A stretch of 64,000 nucleotides of DNA. Origin: Owenia fusiformis (Eukaryota; Annelida; Polychaeta; Sabellida; Oweniidae). The position numbers and the translations under genes were made by a program. Every line of letters begins with the position of its first letter. The first letter of the stretch is position 1. Where the stretch lies: assembly GCA_903813345.2 (NCBI GenBank), contig CAIIXF020000009.1, forward strand, positions 10,346,030 to 10,410,029. Direction: 5' to 3'. Under the pieces are notes generated by a model, which made no database searches, was not told where the DNA came from, and worked only from the letters and a program-made list of their open reading frames with translations. Of the stretch, positions 1 to 11,400 are shown in pieces.

Positions 1-2105
1 CCATACCATTACTTTGTTGATTTTCTGGTCCACTGGTACAGCATTAACTAGCACAATTTCAAAAATGTTCGTGAAAACCATTAACATCAATTTTCCCTCA
101 AAAATTTGTAATTTGAATAAGAACAAATAAAAAATAAGGATCCTTCCTTTGCACATATTGATAGATTTCTGTAATGGTAAATTGTGTGACGTAAAACGTG
201 CCCCGCCTACCAAAAAGTCAAGTTACCATAGTAACCCTTATTTTTGACCAATCTAATTAGAGATGCTGAGATTTTAACAATCAATCAGAAAGTATTTTTT
301 ATACATTGTGTGAAAATTTCATGAGAAAATATCAAAAATCCTTGAAATGAGAGCGTTTTTCCGTGAACTTATTGAACGACCTGGTATGTATCTCTTTATT
401 TGCCATATAGCACAAATTTTAAGATTTGCCATACATGCATAGTATTTTAATCATGGCATATTTATACAGAAGTAAGATAATCTGGTTATGACACTTCCAG
501 GAAAACATAGGACAATTAGAGAACTCTTATACTTATCGGTCCAAATACTTATTTTCATAAATTGGTGAAATCACAGTTTTAGTGATTTAAAAATCAAAAT
601 ACATTTATTTTACTGTATTATTCTATGAAAATGTACGAGGGGGGATTCATAAGTAGTGGGACTAACTTTTCTGAGGCAGCAAGTCCCTGTGAACATATCT
701 CCGTGGACCCTGTTGTAACGTCATGATTGAAACTCTCACTTTACTGAAGTTGGGTGTAAGTCTGAATAAAATCTGGTTGATATAAGTGAAGTTATAGCAT
801 TTGTCCCACTACTTATGAATCCCCCCTCGTACATCCCATAAGGATGTTGATATTTCTGGAATGACAACATTGATATAAATTGGATGAATATACTTAGTCT
901 TGTAGCTTTATGTATTAAATCACAACAGTGTAATATTCTTTTTATATTGCTTTTTCAACTATTAAAACATTGATGTTCTACACAGTGTTCTAGAAATGAA
1001 CCTCAAAACATTACGGAATGATTCCAGTAAATATGCTATCATTTTATTGAATCATTTTAGTCAATAATGCTCACTTATGCTGATAATGCAAAGTTGATGT
1101 TAAAATGAAGTTTTGAGAGAAAAAGAAATCCCACTGTAAGATTGTTATCCATTATTTTCTTTTAATGCACATGTATATTTCTTTTATGATATTTTGGTGA
1201 GGAGGGTCTTCCATTATGGAGTGAGTAGTTAGTAAATATGCAATTCCAATTCACTTTTTAGTATAACATGAAGTATTCACTCACATGCAAGCTATCATAA
1301 ATGATGTTTTATATAAGAATCATATTGTGCAAAAGCTTGTAAGAATTGGAGATTTTTATGTTATATAAAGAGTGAATTTATGTATAGCTCAAGAAACAGT
1401 GGTAAAATGCTTGTAATAAAAATGTAATTGTAATTATTTTAAACTGCTCTGATATTATTAAAAGTGCCAAATTGTATTAATACTATTATTCAGCATTACT
1501 TATTTTAGTAATAAAAATTATAAACTGAACATATATTGTATACTTAGTTGATTGATTTCTACAAATGCTGTAACTGACACTCTAGGTGGTGTTCCTAGCA
1601 TTGTCACTTTGTCACTTTCCTGCATCCAGTTAAAATCAATTTTTACTCAGTTGAGGAAATCCCAAAAATTTGAATATGTTATGTTTACCTCCTCTTCTGA
1701 ATCCATAATTCGGGAAATTCCATAATTGGGAAAATGGACAATGCTTCAATCAGGTAAAAAACTTGCGGAGAAAATTGTCTCACTCTGTCACAAAGCCTGC
1801 CCTTCAATTGCCCACTAGAAACAAAAAACTAATCTAAGACAACATTAAAAAACAAGTTTTGCATGTTTGTAATAAAAATTAGTGAATAAACTTCACAGTA
1901 TAAAATCCAAACATAAGAATTCAATTATGGTACCGCAGATATGAAAACAAAAGTTGCAATGATCCATACTTCATTCATACCATTTTAACAAAGATGTCTC
2001 TGTTGTATCACATCAAGCTGAAGATAAAATGGAATAAGACTGTGAATGTGTCATGGAAAATATCTGCCATTATAATTATGTTTATGGGGATTATTTTCTC
2101 AAATA
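1..2105. other. AT-rich intergenic DNA, no gene seen
   Basis: Frequent stops in all frames and no exon-like stretch with splice sites were noticed. The only structured item is the short MITE at 634-831. The rest is AT-rich unique-looking sequence. Confidence 0.6.
634..831. mobile_element. MITE with perfect 27-bp inverted ends and TA target
   Basis: The ends are perfect inverted repeats: CGAGGGGGGATTCATAAGTA at the left, continuing seven more bases, mirrored at the right. TA flanks both sides, as in Tc1/mariner insertions. Total length is 198 bp with no coding capacity, so it must be mobilised in trans. Identical ends suggest recent activity. Confidence 0.85.
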
Positions 2106-3070
2106 CAGGGTGACCCCAAAAAAATGCAACCCTCCATTTCTTCAATATTTTTCTTAAATGGAGGTAAATTGCTCTGAGATTTGGCACACAAGGACTTCAT
2201 TCAATGTGGGATCCTCTGGCAAAGTTTTAATAATCATAGTCTTATATTGATAGAGTTATGGTTGTTTCAAAATATGCTCCAGATGTCGTCAATTTCGCTG
2301 AAAACAAACTTGCGATGTTCAAGGAAACTGTTCATAACATGGATGCATTCTTCCCCATGGGTATGGCTCAACTTTTGCAGCCAATGCTTCTGCAATTGCG
2401 GTAGGGTTATTTTCATACATATTATCCTTTAAATAACCCCCTATATAGAAGTCAGGGGCGTTGAGATCGAGACTTTGGGATGATCATGGGTTCTCCGTCC
2501 TAGGAGAGATCATCTTCTCATAGAAATGACTAGTGAGCCAGGCTATGCTATCATTAGAAGTGTGAGGAGTAGCTCCATCCTTCTAGAACCACTGTTCTTG
2601 TCTATTGAAGCCTCTATGTCACTCTAGAACTGCCTAGAACTTCCTGGGAACTCCAATATTGCGGTGTGTGTTAACAGTAACAGTGTGGCCATTATCAACC
2701 TCAAACCAAAAGGGGTTGATGATTTCATGTTTGGAAATTGGCAGCTCAAGCTGTGCAGTTAACAGAATGAAGGGGCCTTTGAAGCACTTTATCTGGAATT
2801 TGTGATCCCAGAACACATTATTTCTTGAGTTTACATGTTCAGAAAGAAGGGAATGTGATTCATCTGAAAACCTAACATTGGAAATAGACGACATTTGGAG
2901 CATATTTTGGAACGACCATAACTTTATCAATATAAGACTATGATTATTGAAACTTTGCCAGAGGATCCCACATTGAATGAAGTTTTTGTGTGTAAAATTT
3001 CAGAGCAATTAACCTCCATTTAGGAAAAATATTGAAAAAATGGAGGGTTGCATTTTTTTGGGTCACCCTG
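2106..3070 (-). mobile_element. Tc1/mariner-type element with long inverted ends and a decayed transposase
   Basis: The element starts CAGGGTGACCC, ends GGTCACCCTG, and is flanked by TA. Roughly the first and last 190 bp are inverted copies, much longer than classic mariner ends. On the minus strand, about 2930-2634, an open stretch reads VRFSDESHSLLSEHVNSRN and later VTVNTHRNIGVPRKF, the style of an IS630-Tc1-mariner DDE core. The rest of the transposase is deleted or broken, so the copy is non-autonomous. Confidence 0.75.
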
Positions 3071-3700
3071 TACTATTTCAATAATGACATTTTTACAATA
3101 TAATGATTATTCAAAAAATAATTAATATAATACCATCGCCAATTAATTGCTGAATACATTGTGTTACAAATGGTGTGTGGCATTTTTTGTGTAGAATTGA
3201 GGTGTGTCTGCAAAAGAATAGACGACATTTATAGCACATCTTGTAACATAGTTGAGCTAGCCATCTGAAACTTTTCGTGGAGTTGCTCCATGGGGTCTAG
3301 TTTTAAATGAACTAAAGAATAAGCTTATATACCATACAGATGGAAAAGTTATGTCACATTATGTGAGTGGCATTTTTATGCCACATTAAGTGAGTGGCAT
3401 TTTTGTATCACCCTGTACTTGGACAACGACTGAGCGCAATTTTAAGACTTCAATATCACAATATATTAACATTAACACTGTGATTAAAGAAAGCGGGGGA
3501 ACTTTGACAAATGTTATGATGCTGTAAAGATAATGAATCACGCTATCTATGCCAGCAGATATGAAATTTGAATAGTATCTGTGTATTTGATATTTTCAAA
3601 ATATATATTATTTGCAATATCATTTTTAACTTTTAAGTTGAATCTTATAAGTAATAAGATGATAGTCATACTCAGAACCAAACAATCTAATCAAAGATTT
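3071..3700. other. Intergenic DNA upstream of the fucosyltransferase gene
   Basis: No coding exon seen. A lone CACCCTGTAC end at about 3409-3418, next to two repeats of GAGTGGCATTTTT, looks like the remaining terminus of another mariner-type element. The 5' untranslated region and promoter of the next gene must lie towards the right end, but I see no clear TATA or initiator motif. Confidence 0.5.
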
Positions 3701-3783
3701 TCGTGAATATAGTTGCAACAAATTCGACCACATCCGCAGCGTACGCATTAACTTTTGATGGTACTGCATGCGGAGGGAAAAAG

Positions 3784-6700
3784 ATGGCTAGGAACAGGTG
3801 TTTATTCAGATGCTTTCTACTGTCGTTTTTCATTGTTTTCTTGACGCTGGCAATCATAGGCTTTCAGGTGAGTTATTTCTGCTAATTTCGAATGAGGGAC
3901 AATGTATCTATTAATAGCCGATCATTGTCGAAGCCGAAGAATTGTCCACTTAAATGTGGCTATCAAAAATAAGAAAAGGCTGGATATCATTTTCTCATGG
4001 AGATATTATGCCTTTCTATAATCATTGAATCCAAGATACGCATTTTACACACAGGTAGGTAACATGCAAATCGCAACCAACTATGAGACATTCCACGTAG
4101 CACCGTATCCGCACCATACGCAAACTGCGTCAGTTAAGCCGTCAGCGTCTGTGGACTGTGATTGTAAAAATGTAACGAAAGAGGAGCATAAATTTCGTTG
4201 CACCGACTAATGGGATGTGCACGAAAAATACCATTTTATATTTTTGATCATAACCTATTAGCTGCAAAACATACATAGCTATTGTAATTTCCAAAGACTT
4301 GGGAGTTCCTTTGTTTACTTTTGTTTTGTTTTAGTTGAGTCAGGCGTTTTCGTTTCTCTCTATTTGCAGTATGTCAGCTATGATGTCAGTTATGTTGAAG
4401 CAGATGACACTGGAGCTGTTGACAGTAAGTGACAACAAAACAATTAAATAAATTATTTTGTATCCTATGAGATGTCCTTAGAAAAGGGTACAATTATAAA
4501 ATAAACTTACAGCCATTTCGATATGTTATTTTCTTTCTCATCATCACGTCAAAGTATACTGCAACCTTGTCCTATCTCATTACACGGGGTGGCCAGCCAA
4601 TAGTGCGTCAGGTGATGTCACATTTATGTTTTAAGCGTTTGTTGATCGGGACATTGAAGATGAACCCAAGTCTATACCAGATGGTGAAGAGAAGGCAACA
4701 AAAGAGGACATTCCACATCCCATAATTCTCTGGTGGACCCCCTTCACTGGTGATCCTGGTTCAACCAAAAAATGTGGAACGAATGAATGTTATTTCACTG
4801 TTGATAGAGATTACAGGCATCATAAGAATACAAAGGTAATTCAACTATACCATGTATTAGAAGAGCCGTTTGACTAATCGGTGAATGTGTTGACGTGTAT
4901 AATAGCATTCTCATACTCCTAGCATCTTTCTGTTTAACCTGAAACTTGTGCATCTCAGGGCTGAGAAGAATTGAGATGTCATGGTTTATCATGATGATAT
5001 AATAGGTCTTCATTCTCGGGATATTTTTACATGTACAACCAATTTTGAAAGGTGTTTATGGAATTTATTTCCAGGTGTTCATGTTTTATGGAACAGACAT
5101 CAAGTTTGATGATCTCCCTCTGCCTCGAAAACCCCACCATGAATGGGCGCTACTTCATGAAGAATCTCCTAAAAATGTTTACGCTTACTCCCATGTAGAA
5201 ACCATGAGCCTATTCAACCATACTTCAACATTTAAACGCGAATCAGACATGAGTATTGCAACTCAGTATTTGGATTCTATAGAACTTCTAGAAAACACTT
5301 CCTTTGTTGTACCAACTGCGAAGAAGAATAAATATCAGGCTGGGGAAGGTTTGGCGCCTGTTAACTTTGTTTATAGCGATTGTGACCCTCCCTCGGATAG
5401 AGACCACCTCATGGCGATGATGCAGAAATACATAAAGATTGATTCCTATGGATTGTGTATGCATAACAAGGATTTACCCGAAAAGTATTTTTCTATCTGT
5501 TTTATTTTTCATTTGGATAAATTTCTGTGTTCCGCGTAATAAGACTGTACTTGCTTCTTTTTAAAACTCATTTAAATATAACAAAACGTAAGTTAAGTGA
5601 TCGTAATCCCTTCTTTATTTGGACTCTGATCTTTCTGACTTTTTTTTATCTCGACTCCAGATATTTTGATCACGAATAAGCTTCTTGTATTCCAGACTAA
5701 AACATTGCTGAAATTAGGAACTTAAATAATCATATCTATGGTACCATAATGATGTACACTCTCCTCCATAAGTTTGGCAATCGGAAATTCTTTTTGAATG
5801 ACTTAAAAGCCTCATTCATGTTTGGCGATTTAAAAATCATCAGATTTGTCATTTTCCGAACTATTTTAATCAAGGAACAAAATTAAGATTCAAACTTTGA
5901 AAGGCTTTGATATGCTATTTGATATGTAAGCTTCCGGTTTTCAAACTTATGGAGGGTGGTGTATTAATTTAAATTATATATTTCCAGCCTTAGAAATCCA
6001 GTAGAAGGCATGCATCACACGGAGTTTTACAAAATCCAAGCTAAATACAAGTTCACTATGGCAACGGAAAATGCAATTTGTGATGACTATATCACAGAGA
6101 AGGTGTGGCGTCCTCTATATGCGGGTAGCGTCCCCATTATAGTAGGGTCGCCTAAAATACGAGTGAGTAGAACAGTATTTAAATCAATGGAACAGTTTAG
6201 AAAATAAATATATATTTAATGCGATTGTACCTGGACTTAAGTAAAATACATCAAACATGGGGGAACACGAAATGAAGAATATTTTTAAACACGGGATCTT
6301 ACTTATGACACTCTATTTTTCAGGATTTTCTCCCAGATAACCGTTCGGCTATTATTGTGGATGATTTCAAAACAGTCAAAGATCTTACAAACTATTTAAC
6401 ATATCTGAATGAAAATGACGAGGAATATGATAAATATCTTGAGTTTAAAAGAACCGGTGTGAAAAATGAATATCTGAAGGATATTATGACAAAGAGAGAA
6501 TGGGGAATTAATAATGATTGGGATAGACCCAATTTTATCGACTCATTCGAATGTGTTGTATGCAATAGACTCCATGAAAATATAAAACGTAAAAAGCAGG
6601 GTCTTCCAATCAAAAGACATATCGCAAATGTAAACCACTATGGATGCCCAAAACCGAGAAAATATCCTGAAGTAGGGGGTAGTTTGGTTCGTGTTGAGGA

Positions 6701-6848
6701 CAAATGGCATGCCCAAGAGTGGGTCCATTCGCTCTATGATGTAAAAGCTGTTCGGGAATTTATGTATGCTGGAAAGACAAATTTTACAGAAGAAGACATA
6801 ACGAGAAGAGGAACGGAATTAATGCGAGAAGTGGGCTTGTACACTTGA
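3784..6848 (+). CDS. FUT10: Alpha-1,3-fucosyltransferase family protein, FUT10/FUT11 (POFUT3/4) type
   Basis: Coding exons: 3784-3867, 4370-4424, 4636-4835, 5075-5484, 5988-6162, 6324-6848. All have GT-AG borders and matching phases, totalling 1449 nt or 482 aa, the usual family length. Residues about 8-27 form one hydrophobic segment, a type II signal anchor of an ER/Golgi enzyme. Family signatures are LWWTPFTGD in exon 3, FYGTD and LPLPRKPHHEWALLHEESPK in exon 4, SDCDPPSDRD at 214-223, and the GDP-fucose-binding signature ENAICDDYITEK at 277-288 followed by a VPIIVGSP strand. The last exon has the conserved FECVVC and GCPKP cysteines. Candidate N-glycosylation sites include NHT (161) and NTS (187). 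Vertebrate FUT10 and FUT11 act as protein O-fucosyltransferases on EMI domains in the ER. FUT10 versus FUT11 is not resolved. An in-frame GTG-started extension to 3703 exists, but ATG 3784 precedes the anchor directly and is preferred. Confidence 0.93.
4055..4171 (+). CDS. Candidate 39-codon cassette exon in intron 1 of the fucosyltransferase gene
   Basis: The stretch follows an acceptor (TTTTACACACAG) and can end at a donor (AAAAAT|GTAACG). It is 117 nt, open, and phase 0 at both ends, so inclusion between exon 1 and exon 2 keeps the reading frame. It would add 39 residues, including VSASVDCDC-like cysteines near its end, to the luminal stem just after the membrane anchor. If read through, it stops at 4210 instead. 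It is richer in CpG than the flanking intron. No transcript evidence is available. Confidence 0.3.
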
Positions 6849-7153
6849 ATAGGCTCAGAATGAAGTTTTAAAGTATAACATCATACGGTATGATGGCATA
6901 CATATTTGTTTATTGTTATTAATATACATTTTCTTGATGAAGTACGTATGATTTGTTTTGTATGTTTGTTGAAAAGGTCTCCCATTTAACAAATGAGGTT
7001 GCTAGGTTGATAGCCAACGTTCAAAAAGAGATTAATGAACCACAGAAAACTAACAGGGAAAATGTCCAATGTCCAGCTCTCGTCTTTTGTACCACACTGG
7101 TTTTGGATAGCTTGTGTACATTCTTTATAAATAATAAGAAAAATATAAAATAG

Positions 7154-7159
7154 AATAAA
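7154..7159 (+). promoter_or_regulatory. Candidate polyadenylation signal AATAAA for the fucosyltransferase gene
   Basis: First clean AATAAA after the stop codon at 6848, about 306 bp downstream. In such AT-rich DNA one copy is expected by chance, so support is only positional. Confidence 0.35.
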
Positions 7160-7689
7160 ATAACAAAATTATATATAATTCTATATTTTATACCCCCATA
7201 AATGTGGGTTCAGTTTGCGTTATTTTACTTCTGACATTTGATAAGGCCTCAAAAAATGACAAATGAGAAAAAACGCCAATTCGACCTAGTGGCGGATTTG
7301 GGAACCAATAAGGGGGGGGGGGGCAAATTTCAGGTCAGAGAAAAAAACTTCCGCAATTTTGAGGCCCATTTTTTCAAAATTTGGCCTGAAACAAAAAAAA
7401 AAATAATAATCCCAATTATGGCGTTAAGGCCTTTTTTGGGCCCAATTTTTTTTTCTGGGCCCACCCAAGGGGGGGGGGGGGCAGAAAACATTTTGGCAAA
7501 CAAAACCTTCTCAATAGTTTCCAAAAGAATTGTAATTGTAACGTAACACCCCTTTTTAGTATTTCTAAATAATAAACTTGTCCAAAAACATTTAAAATTT
7601 AATTTCTTCAGAGACAATAATATTGTAGATGTACGTAAATGGTGAACTGTTCAACTTCATCATTGACCAGAGTCATGTTTGAATTGCAA

Positions 7690-7854
7690 TAAAGAATCAT
7701 GTATCATTCTATATTGGAAATATAAAAGCATTCTTGTATGTACTGACCCATTCTGATAATGCACCCAGGCTTCGCCTTCGTGCATTATGTAGATGGGTTA
7801 GTACATACAGTCATGCTTTTATATTTCTAATGTAGAATGATACATGATTCTTTA
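7690..7854. mobile_element. 165-bp foldback MITE
   Basis: The left arm TAAAGAATCATGTATCATTC is mirrored at the right end, and the arms pair almost to the centre (CACCCAGGCTTCGCC region), forming one long hairpin. A half copy recurs at 41041-41128, which shows the family is dispersed. Confidence 0.8.
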
Positions 7855-8480
7855 AGTTCATGTCTATGTCAATAATCTGCAAAAGGCTAATAAGCCCATA
7901 TAATGCAGATGATATAATTTAACAGTGATAGTCAATGAATATAATTTAAAACCTTGACATTTAAAATAGATCTATGGTTTAAAACTCATTTTAAATTGAA
8001 AGGAACCTTCCTGGTTGGCCCCTGTACCCCCCCCCCCCCTAGGAAGTCCCTTTATGTTGAAATACCGTGGGGCGACTGTCAGGCTACTGCGTTGAAATCT
8101 CCCCTCTTTACCCGTAATATTTTACAACATTGGAGTGAATGGCTATGTAAAAAAATCAATTTTGCAAGTACCATAATGTGTCTTATTTTCTGAATTCTAG
8201 CTACCGCCGTTCATTCAAAGTCCTGATACAAGAAATTTGTAGTTGAATCATCCAGAATCAAATCCATTGAGCCATAGACTTCTGGCTACTGTAAATTCCC
8301 CGGGAAATTCATAAAAACGTCTTCATGTTTCGTACAGAACACTGGTGCTGCCCTCTTTACAAATTTCCCGCGAAATTTCCAAAATGGCGAAAATTATTTT
8401 TGAAAACTTTTTGTAGATTTTAAAAACTTCATAATTTATCATATTTTAGGGAATATATACATACTTTTACTGACACCAAA

Positions 8481-11400
8481 ATGGATGACGATTTTGATTA
8501 CGCGTTTGAGGATGAGTTGGACGCCATGAATGACATGGAAGGTATGTTTATTTGGTCTGCTATTCATTTATTTTTTCAAATTTTTCTTTGATTGATCTGT
8601 GCTCATTTTGAAGTTCGTTTTGTAATTGATTACGGTGACTTGGCATTTTTTCCCTGGTTGATTGTGAATAACATCAATATGGTTTTTCAAATTTATGTAT
8701 CCTTGAACCATTATAAATGTACATTTTCAGAATATTCCAATCCAGTGATATCAAACAAATCTAAGAAAAGCTTGGACTTTACTACGCCAAAGTCTGCCAC
8801 AAGGAGCCGTCCAGTTAAAAATCTAAATGACAGTTTTGCGACACCTTTAACTGAGAGTCCCGGAGTAGGAAATAAAGAAAATGACAGTAACTCAAATTTT
8901 CGCAAGTCAAAGAAGAGAGACCAGTCGGACATGTTCGGAGATCTTTCAGATGATGACGATGATTTGAACTTGAAAAATACTGCAAAAACTACAGATTCTC
9001 TACCTGACATAAGTAAGTACTACATTTTTCACAGTCTGACATTAGTAGAATTAAAAAAGGCCGCGGCTGGAGAGCCTTAAAATTTAAGGCTCTCTAGCCA
9101 AAATGCTAAAGAGCCTTAAATTTTAAGGTTCTTTAGCATTTGGGCTAAAGAGCCTTAAATTTTAAGGCTCTTTAGCATTTTGATAGCCAATCCTGCTAAA
9201 GAGCCTTAAAGGAATTCCAGGCGACAGAAATGACGAAATATTGCTTCTGGGACAAGATCAAACGACTTTAACATATTCTATACCCAACCTATTAATTTTG
9301 TAATTTAACAATCAGCACAAATATACATACCATATTAGCAAATATCGGACAAATTCAAAAAGAAAATTTTTTTGATCGATAAAATCACTGATTATTAAAC
9401 CAGAAATGACTTCTCTGAGGTCCGCGAAGATGAAGAAGATAACATATAAAGATTTCAGTCATTTCAACTAACTTTGCCGTCGATTTGAATGGTTGTAAAT
9501 GATCTTCTAATGCTTACTATGACTTCTTTTAGTACTGTTTTGACTTCCCCACTTCATAAAAAACATTATCACTTTTTGCTCGACTCATAAATTTACTTCC
9601 GGTCTACCGAGAGAAATAAAAGAACCTTTTCAATCCCCAGTCTAAATTTGGCTTTTTAAAGGTTCAAACATGGATTTTGAAAAGTAAATGTTTATTTGTT
9701 TGATGTTCATGCATATATCGAAATATATGTCTCTGGTTCACCAGAGAAGGTGTAAGACCAGGCAATCACGTATATAGCCAGAAAAATGTTATTTTTACCA
9801 TTGTATCCACCATAAATCGCAACGTCCGTTTAGTAAAGATTTTGATGTATAGACATTTATTGATGGATTGGAGTTTAGGATAAAAATGTTGTTGTTGTGT
9901 TGCATAAGCCGCTGTTTCCTCGACAGTTCACCTCTTGTACTGTAAATTTTCTTTGTGCTGTCTCATGTGCTTAAATTCTGAGGAAGATGCAAAAATATCT
10001 CGTCACGTGAAAAATTCTAAAATCAGCATTGAAATCTAATGGGCAATAGATTTGGAAGTGTATTCTGTGATGTCCCTGTATTCACGATAAACTGCGTCAA
10101 GATGTGCTGATCTAGAAGAAACAAGATCCTTTTTCATCCCCAGGTCTTCATCATACTTTTTGCCATCTTAAAATGTGATTCCCTGTATTCTCGTGACTAG
10201 ATTATAGCAGAGCCGATACAAGTGATTAATTTCAACATTGATGATTGAGCGATGGAGCAAGCCCAAGAATTCTAGAAAGATTTGTGTACATAATTTCCGG
10301 ACATCGATAACCGGGCGGAGAACAAACTTCCGGCTTGTTATTCAAAATAAAAGGTGCTCCGTCTGGGAATCAAACCCATGCCTCAGAAGTGGAAAGCGAG
10401 CACTCTAACCACTATACCAGAGTGTTATCCCATGATGGGGCTTAATTTTTTTACAACTCTATAGTGATATACATGTGTGAAATTTTTAAGTGGCATTCTG
10501 GGTTGAAAAACTTTCGAGGGTGTTGTTTTATTGTTTAGATGACGAAAACTTCAATAAAAACAATATAAACACGGATTATAAACACAAAGGCTCTCTAGCC
10601 AAAACACTATGTTCACAGCTAAATAGCCTTAAAGGACGATTCTCGGTTTGGAGAACGAAGTTCATCAATCTAAATGAGCATTATCCCTGCTTCGGACAAA
10701 TATGATTTTTTTACATAATATAGATTTGAATGTGTTCTTTTGAATAGTCATAATTTAATTTGGGTAATATTTCTAGATTTTTCGCAAAAAATTATTAGCG
10801 CAGTACACTGATGAACTTCTTTCCCCAATTCGAGACTTGTATTAAATTGAATCGGTCAAATTGAGCCTTATCCCTGCTTCAGACCAATTTGTTATTTTTA
10901 CATCTTGTAGATTAAATGTCCTCTTTTGAATATTCATAGTTTAATTTGGGTAATATTTCTATATTTTTCATTAAAAAAATTATTAGCCCAGGAGACTGTT
11001 CTCCAAACCGAGAATCGTCCTTTTAAGGCTCTTTAGCATTTTGGCTAAGGAACCTTAAATTTTAAGGTACTCCGGACACTTCGTTAAAAAAATGAGACTA
11101 AAGGTTAAAGAATGAGACTGTCACTCACCTTATGAGATAGCTAGTAAACATAAGTGAACTCTAGCTTTATTTTATCGATCAAAAAGCAGAAGCACAGTAT
11201 TGATAGAAATAAATGTTAATCGTTTTCAATTTTCCATTTTTTGAGTAGAGGCAATCTGCACATTAGGTCCGTTGTGGTTCAGATTTTGGTGGATTACACA
11301 CATATGCGCAAATAAAAGACTTCATTCAAATATCGCATTGCCATCTGAATGTGGAAATAGAAGTCTCAAAATAAAGTTAACAAAAATGTTTATTTATTTT

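Larger units (their letters stand above)
6849..8480. other. Region between the fucosyltransferase gene and CHTF18
   Basis: Holds the 3' UTR of the upstream gene, a low-complexity tract with long G and A/T runs (about 7240-7560), a foldback element (7690-7854), a poly-C run near 8028-8039, and the presumed CHTF18 promoter and 5' UTR (about 8300-8480). No further gene seen. Confidence 0.5.

Noticed and set aside
3703-3783. A longer N-terminus for the fucosyltransferase starting at GTG 3703
   Set aside because: GTG starts are rare in animals, and ATG 3784 directly precedes the membrane anchor as in the family.
7238-7617. Open frames of about 100 codons on both strands
   Set aside because: Low-complexity homopolymer runs give KKK/GGG peptides. 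No family resemblance or splice context.
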